Origin: Dysgonomonas sp.
GTDB lineage: Bacteria; Bacteroidota; Bacteroidia; Bacteroidales; Dysgonomonadaceae
NCBI GenBank assembly: GCA_030151105.1
Contig: JASLEN010000336.1
Coordinates: 1-11,713 of the forward strand
Direction: 5' to 3'
DNA: 11,713 bases
The position numbers and the translations under genes were made by a program. A model generated the notes under the pieces. That model was not told where the DNA came from. It made no database searches and saw only the letters and a program-made list of their open reading frames with translations. Of the stretch, positions 7,701-11,713 are shown piece by piece (within the stretch, counting starts at the first letter, position 1; every line of letters starts with the position of its first letter).

Positions 7701-8969
7701 TTAATTCTCTACACATCGTACAGAGAGCATAAAATCTTCTTGAAATGGAGTTCTTACAAAAGTTGCAGCTCCATCATATAAGCCTCTACCCCAAAAACTA
7801 GTTCCACTATCATGGCTGCTAGACCACAGAAAGGCTTGTCCATTGAATCCATAAAAGTTTTCACTGCCTGCTGCAGCTCCGTAAACGTGTCCAGCTAGGG
7901 TTAGAACAAAACCATTTTTGATAGCACCTTTGCTCAATCCTTTTGAACTTTCGCAACGTCCACGCATTACTTTACCATGGAGTGTACCTCTACCATGTTC
8001 CATTGCTCCATTGATTATTCTGCTGTAAAGCCTTTGGCTATTATCATTTTTATAGTTTAGTCCATCAGTATCACCAAGGTATTTAGCAATTGGTTCTTTT
8101 AGGTATGAATATTTAGGAGTATTTTGAATAAGTTCAATTTCGAGATCCGTCCATTCCTTATCAGTAGGCAAATGCCAGCCATTTGGACAAATACCTTGTA
8201 TGTATTTCTCATCTTTTTTTTCTCCTCCACCTTCTTGCGGATATGAAAATTTATTGGCGTCTTCATATTTGTAATAGCTTGCAGCATCATGATTGTAGAG
8301 TAATCCAAGATCGGGACGTGCTGCATACCAAGTATCATTATCGGTTTCACTATCGCTGCCTGCTCTTGAATTGGCAGTCTTAGGGTAAGCCCATGCTGCT
8401 ATGTTTTTAGCAGTAATACGAGGACCAATAATCTCTTCAAGAGGTTGACTTTTTTCTTTCGAATCATCTCTAATAGGATCCCATACTTTGGCTCTAAGAT
8501 TTTCTAGCATCCATCTCTTTTTTCCAAACTGCCCTGTAAGATAAGTTTCTACATTGTTAGGGTCTCTGGCATCTACTAATTTTTTTACAGTAGGAGCCAA
8601 TTCTTTACTTTGTTCTGTGTTGATACCTTCCCATTTATTACCATCCCATACATAGAGATGAGCTGCATAGAGTGGCTCCTCTGCGCATATATCTTCATGT
8701 ATATTATAAACTAATAAGCCTGTATGTTCTAGTTTTACTGATTCTGAATCAGCATCTTTGCTAACAAGCTTTCCACCTATCATCAATCTATTTATATCAT
8801 TGAGTTCTACTCTCGGAAGCCCCAAGCCTTTGTCCATAGTCGGATAAGGAGATAGATCTAGAATTGCTCCTTGTGCTGGTGGAGTATCGGCTCCAATGGT
8901 GACTTGGCTATGTGAATTTTGAAAATAGAATGTTAAAGCAAGAACACTTAGTAGAGTTATTTGTTTCAT
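7701..8969 (-). CDS. Exported FISUMP-domain protein (Fibrobacter major paralogous domain type)
   Basis: This 422-residue protein begins with a signal peptide (MKQITLLSVLALTFYF, likely cleaved near SHS/Q at 20-22), so it should cross the inner membrane. The mature start QVTIGADTPPAQGAILDLS is a pattern common in exported Bacteroidota proteins. Residues 83-115 (TGLLVYN, LYVWDGNKWEGI) are a short module often found before FISUMP domains. The FISUMP domain runs from about 138 to the end: RWMLENLRAKVWD 152-164, the hallmark CPNGWHLPTDKEWTDLE 261-277, LWSSSHDSGTSFWGRGL 381-397 and the closing SVRCVEN. There is no lipobox and no type IX secretion tail, so surface anchoring is not shown. Its molecular role is unknown; the family is structural or adhesin-like at most by guess. 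The gene stands alone, with a promoter candidate upstream and a terminator downstream. Confidence 0.82.
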   Translation of the reverse strand: MKQITLLSVLALTFYFQNSHSQVTIGADTPPAQGAILDLSPYPTMDKGLGLPRVELNDINRLMIGGKLVSKDADSESVKLEHTGLLVYNIHEDICAEEPLYAAHLYVWDGNKWEGINTEQSKELAPTVKKLVDARDPNNVETYLTGQFGKKRWMLENLRAKVWDPIRDDSKEKSQPLEEIIGPRITAKNIAAWAYPKTANSRAGSDSETDNDTWYAARPDLGLLYNHDAASYYKYEDANKFSYPQEGGGEKKDEKYIQGICPNGWHLPTDKEWTDLEIELIQNTPKYSYLKEPIAKYLGDTDGLNYKNDNSQRLYSRIINGAMEHGRGTLHGKVMRGRCESSKGLSKGAIKNGFVLTLAGHVYGAAAGSENFYGFNGQAFLWSSSHDSGTSFWGRGLYDGAATFVRTPFQEDFMLSVRCVEN

Positions 8970-9015
8970 AGAATAAGTGAGATGTTTATTTTGCGTCAGC
9001 AGTTTTAATTTTGGA

Positions 9016-9047
9016 CAAAACTAGATCAAAATAAAATCTTTTAAAAA
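9016..9047 (-). promoter_or_regulatory. Candidate promoter of the FISUMP gene
   Basis: Read on the - strand, TAGTTTTG (9023 down to 9016) is a perfect TAnnTTTG -7 box of the Bacteroidota housekeeping sigma factor. At 19 bases upstream there is only a T run (complement of 9043-9047) in place of the TTG -33 element. The start of transcription would lie near 9008-9010, leaving a leader of about 40 bases before the ATG at 8969. Confidence 0.45.
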
Positions 9048-9120
9048 GCATTCCACTGCATAAACTGAGCTTGGTGGAATTACTTTTCTCTCTTTCGCAA
9101 GTCCTTTTTGATATGTGTGC

Positions 9121-9142
9121 TTATATGTTGGATAACATATAA
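9121..9142. repeat. Perfect 9+9 inverted repeat, loop of 4
   Basis: ttatatgtt (9121-9129) and aacatataa (9134-9142) are exact reverse complements around ggat. It has no T run that would make it a terminator, and it lies about 100 bases upstream of the FISUMP promoter candidate. It could be an operator for a dimeric regulator or an AT-rich structural element; function is not known. Confidence 0.6.
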
Positions 9143-9245
9143 TTTGTGTCATTCTAGGAATTTGTGAGTGTTGGATTTCTTGTTATTGTTTATTCTGTAG
9201 AAGAAGTTTCAGTTTTATTGTTTTTATTGAAAGTATATAGAATAA

Positions 9246-9277
9246 AAAAGGTTATTCCGAATATGGAATAACCTTTT
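9246..9277. terminator. Intrinsic terminator downstream of the ABC-F gene
   Basis: A perfect 13-base-pair stem (aaaaggttattcc with ggaataacctttt) encloses the loop gaatat (9259-9264). On the - strand the stem ends in CCTTTT followed by TTATTC, giving a U-rich end 26 bases after the ABC-F stop codon. The T-rich right flank gives some two-way potential. Confidence 0.9.
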
Positions 9278-9303
9278 CTCTATTTTAGATGACTAGAGCC
9301 TAG

Positions 9304-10917
9304 TTACGAATACATTTTCTCTTTCAATGCCTTTATTTCATCTGATGTAATATACTCATCATAATCCATCAATTTGTCAATCGTTCCCTTAGGTGTAAGT
9401 TCAATGATTCTGTTACAAACGGTGTTAATAAATTCGTGGTCATGAGACGACATCAATACATTGCCTTTGAAATTGATCAAAGTATTGTTGAATGCTTGAA
9501 TAGACTCCAAGTCCAAGTGGTTGGTAGGAGAGTCGAGCAACAAGCAGTTTGCATCCTTGAGCATCATTTTAGCAATCATACAACGCATTTTTTCTCCTCC
9601 CGAAAGCACAGGAGCCATTTTTAGAACCTCTTCGCCAGAGAAAAGCATGCGTCCAAGGAATCCTTTTACGTAAATTTCGCTAGTGTCTTCCGAAAACTGA
9701 GTCAACCAATCTATAAGATTGATGTTGTCTTTGAAATAATTTCCATTATCTAGTGGAAGATAAGCCGTTGTAATGGTTTGTCCCCAGTTATAAGTGCCTT
9801 TGTCAGCTTGCTGATTTTCATTGATAATTTCGAAAAAAGCAGTCAATGCACGAGGGTCTTTAGATAGGAATACGATTTTCTCATCTTTTTCTACGTTGAA
9901 ACTTATATTATCAAACAGGATTTCACCATCGATAGATGCTGAAAGTCCATTTACTTCTAATATCTTATTTCCTGGATCACGTTCTGGAGTGAAGATAATC
10001 CCAGGATAGCGTCTCGAAGATGGTTTGATTTCGTCGATGTTGAGTTTTTCCAACATCTTCTTACGACTTGTAGTCTGTTTCGATTTAGCAACGTTGGCGC
10101 TAAAGCGACGAATAAATTCTTCCAATTCTTTCTTCTTCTCTTCAGCTTTTTTGTTTTGCTGTTGTTGTTGACGAAGGGCTAATTGGCTAGATTCGTACCA
10201 GAAACTATAGTTACCAGAGAACATATTGATTTTTCCGAAGTCGATATCTACTGTGTGAGTACACACCGAGTCTAGGAAGTGACGGTCGTGGGATACTACC
10301 AATACTGTGTTTTCAGTATTAGCAAGGTAGTTTTCCAACCACATCACAGTGTCGATGTCCAAGTCGTTGGTAGGCTCATCCAGTAGCAAGTTGTCAGGAT
10401 TTCCAAAGAGTGCACGAGCAAGCAAGATTCTTACTTTTTGCTTACCACTAAGGTCTGCCATATTTGCATAGTGAATATCCTCTTTGATACCTAGTCCACT
10501 AAGTAGCATGGCTGCATCGCTTTCGGCGTTCCAACCTTCCATTTCAGCAAATTTTTCTTCTAGCTCCGAAGCCTTGATTCCGTCTGCATCCGAAAAATCC
10601 TCTTTTGCATATAGTGCATCCTTTTCAGCCATGATATCCCATAGCGTGGTGTGTCCTTGTAGTACGGTGTTCATTACCGTTTGGTCGTCGAAGGCAAAGT
10701 GATCCTGTGACAATACAGAGAGTCTTTCGCCAGAACCTAGCATGAAATTTCCAGAAGTGGCATCTTTCTCACCACTCAAAATTTTTAGGAAAGTTGATTT
10801 CCCCGCACCATTTGCACCTATTATTCCATAGCAATTTCCACTTGTAAATTTCAGATTCACATCTTGAAATAATACTCGTTTGCCAAATTGCATCTTTAAA
10901 TTTGAAACTGTAATCAT
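9304..10917 (-). CDS. ABC-F family ATPase (YbiT-like) with degenerate second ATP site
   Basis: This 537-residue protein has two ABC ATPase domains and no membrane segments, as in the ABC-F family, whose studied members act on the ribosome in the cytosol. The closest remembered relative is E. coli YbiT. Domain 1: Walker A GANGAGKST 34-42, Q71, signature LSGKQ 156-160, Walker B LLLDEPTNDLD 177-187 with catalytic E181, switch H210; an arm-like insertion lies near 88-135. The charged linker about 243-292, rich in Gln, Lys and Glu, would reach the P-site tRNA region. Domain 2 has a normal signature LSGGE 438-442 and H492, but its Walker A is replaced by SKDPRALTA (352-360), the Q-loop Gln is missing (AYLPLDNG), and Walker B reads LLLDSPTNHLD (459-469) with Ser463 for the catalytic Glu. 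A housekeeping translation role is more likely than antibiotic resistance, but neither is shown. The start ATG follows aaataaaaaa. Confidence 0.9.
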   Translation of the reverse strand: MITVSNLKMQFGKRVLFQDVNLKFTSGNCYGIIGANGAGKSTFLKILSGEKDATSGNFMLGSGERLSVLSQDHFAFDDQTVMNTVLQGHTTLWDIMAEKDALYAKEDFSDADGIKASELEEKFAEMEGWNAESDAAMLLSGLGIKEDIHYANMADLSGKQKVRILLARALFGNPDNLLLDEPTNDLDIDTVMWLENYLANTENTVLVVSHDRHFLDSVCTHTVDIDFGKINMFSGNYSFWYESSQLALRQQQQQNKKAEEKKKELEEFIRRFSANVAKSKQTTSRKKMLEKLNIDEIKPSSRRYPGIIFTPERDPGNKILEVNGLSASIDGEILFDNISFNVEKDEKIVFLSKDPRALTAFFEIINENQQADKGTYNWGQTITTAYLPLDNGNYFKDNINLIDWLTQFSEDTSEIYVKGFLGRMLFSGEEVLKMAPVLSGGEKMRCMIAKMMLKDANCLLLDSPTNHLDLESIQAFNNTLINFKGNVLMSSHDHEFINTVCNRIIELTPKGTIDKLMDYDEYITSDEIKALKEKMYS

Positions 10918-10932
10918 TTTTTTATTTAAAAC

Positions 10933-10946
10933 GAGAGCAAGCTCTC
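10933..10946 (-). other. Small CUUG-loop hairpin ahead of the ABC-F start codon
   Basis: On the - strand, GAGAG-CTTG-CTCTC forms a 5-base-pair stem, closed by a G-C pair over the stable CUUG tetraloop, 15 bases before the ATG. Only a GTTTT follows, so as a terminator for the upstream PDZ gene it would be weak. It may instead be a leader structure that affects ABC-F expression. Either reading is inference. Confidence 0.4.
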
Positions 10947-10984
10947 AAGTGTATAATTTTTTTATTTTCTCTTTTGCAAAGCGC

Positions 10985-11713
10985 TTAAAATGCTTTCAGC
11001 GTAACCGATTCTCTTATCTGCGGCTGCACTGTAAATACACGCTTTTGCACGCCATCCCAAGCCTCTATACTGAGTGAACTGCTTGGTTTAGGATTCACAT
11101 ATTTTGCAAAATCAAAGAGATAAGAGAAACAAGTAAAATACTCGTCTTTCTTAAATTGTTTTGCAATTTCTGGATAGTAGCCAACATTCCAATACATATA
11201 GTCTGTGTAGCCATCCGTTCCTACAAACTTTGTAGTCATATCTCTGTATGGTTTTGTATCTTCTACAAATTGTCTGTATCCATTTGTAATATCGTCTTTG
11301 GTAAATTTAAAATTCTTACCATTTAGTTTATTGATTTTGTAGCCTGGTCTGATTCCTGCTAAAAAAGCTGGAGATTTGGCATCTACATCATTCACCAAAC
11401 TCATATCATCAGCATCATATTGGATACCTGTATAGATATGCTTATTGAAACTTACAAAATATTTTGATTCTGACTTAATCTCACTATATGGATACTGCAT
11501 CATTATCAATGGAATATGAAAACTTGCATACTCTTCGAGTGAGTAGCTCGATGATAGATGATCTTCTATATTACATTCCCAAATAGGAGTGTATAATGTA
11601 CTATCAATATATTTTTTGTCATAGAAAGTGAAGCCTAATTTTGCTATATATTGTCCTTCTATATCTTCCTTGCCTTCTTCTACATTATATATAGGGAGCT
11701 TTGCCATCTTGTT
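10985..11713 (-). CDS. PDZ-domain protein, C-terminal part (5' truncated by window edge)
   Basis: The frame is open to the right edge (AAC AAG before the ATG at 11707), so the 240 residues from that ATG are probably only the C-terminal part; no signal peptide follows the Met, which argues against a real start there. Counting from that Met, residues about 90-133 form a PDZ domain (IYTGIQYDADD, then VDAKSPAFLAGIRPGYKINKLNGK), a peptide-binding module common in periplasmic proteases and lipoproteins. The parts before (1-90) and after (134-240, rich in Tyr, Phe and Lys) match no family I can name. No protease catalytic motif is visible in this part. The product is likely exported, inferred only from the PDZ domain and composition. 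It lies 67 bases upstream of the ABC-F gene on the same strand. Confidence 0.7.
   Translation of the reverse strand, partial: NKMAKLPIYNVEEGKEDIEGQYIAKLGFTFYDKKYIDSTLYTPIWECNIEDHLSSSYSLEEYASFHIPLIMMQYPYSEIKSESKYFVSFNKHIYTGIQYDADDMSLVNDVDAKSPAFLAGIRPGYKINKLNGKNFKFTKDDITNGYRQFVEDTKPYRDMTTKFVGTDGYTDYMYWNVGYYPEIAKQFKKDEYFTCFSYLFDFAKYVNPKPSSSLSIEAWDGVQKRVFTVQPQIRESVTLKAF

Larger units (their letters stand above)
8970..9303. other. 334-base intergenic region between the ABC-F and FISUMP genes
   Basis: Both flanking genes are on the - strand. The stretch holds the ABC-F terminator (9246-9277), a perfect 9+9 inverted repeat (9121-9142) and a promoter candidate for the FISUMP gene (9016-9047). I found no convincing open reading frame, tRNA or repeat with copies elsewhere in the window. 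The remaining sequence, about 9145-9240 and 9050-9115, shows no structure I can name. Confidence 0.6.

Noticed and set aside
9304..10917. Antibiotic-resistance ABC-F (Msr/Lsa/Vga-like)
   Set aside because: The linker is short and the overall match is to the YbiT-like housekeeping type; the context holds no resistance or mobile genes.
11705..11707. ATG as the true start of the PDZ protein
   Set aside because: The frame continues open to the window edge, the Met is not followed by a signal peptide, and only six bases upstream can be seen.
1..11713. Defence island, prophage, insertion sequence, CRISPR array, tRNA or rRNA
   Set aside because: No transposase, integrase, nuclease, regularly spaced repeats or tRNA-like cloverleaf was seen on either strand; the gaps between genes are short or explained by terminators and promoters.

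Overview
The window looks like chromosomal DNA of a Bacteroidota bacterium, most likely order Bacteroidales. The DNA is AT-rich. Start codons are preceded by A-rich stretches instead of Shine-Dalgarno sequences. Promoter candidates fit the Bacteroidota TTG / TAnnTTTG pattern. The proteins (pyrE-SRPBCC-argH gene order, a Bacteroidota-type ArgH, a FISUMP-domain exported protein, a YbiT-like ABC-F with a modified second half) are typical of that phylum. The genus cannot be fixed from the sequence alone; a Dysgonomonas/Porphyromonas-like relative is only a guess.

Left part, + strand (1-3938): the 3' end of pyrE (pyrimidine synthesis), a small SRPBCC-fold protein, argH (last step of arginine synthesis) and a SerB phosphoserine phosphatase with two ACT-like regions. 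The gaps are 13, 13 and 47 bases, so this is probably one biosynthetic operon that starts outside the window. A Dps iron-storage/DNA-protection gene follows with its own promoter region, which carries two copies of a 15-base repeat containing a small palindrome. A strong two-way hairpin terminator at 3959-3991 closes the + strand block.

Right part, - strand (4002-11713): reading leftwards from the right edge, there is the C-terminal part of a PDZ-domain protein (cut by the edge), a YbiT-like ABC-F ATPase, a lone exported FISUMP-domain protein with its own promoter candidate and terminator, and a large bifunctional proline-to-glutamate oxidation enzyme (PutA) that ends against the dps terminator.

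Most of the window is housekeeping or ordinary metabolism, and I see no defence island, mobile element, CRISPR array or RNA gene. No clearly new multi-gene system is visible. The signals most worth following are: the coherent loss of one composite ATP site in the ABC-F protein (Walker A, Q-loop Gln and catalytic Glu of the second domain, plus a weakened signature in the first); the repeated palindromic element placed against the dps -33 box; a perfect 9+9 inverted repeat in the 334-base gap upstream of the FISUMP gene; and a CUUG-capped hairpin just ahead of the ABC-F start codon.
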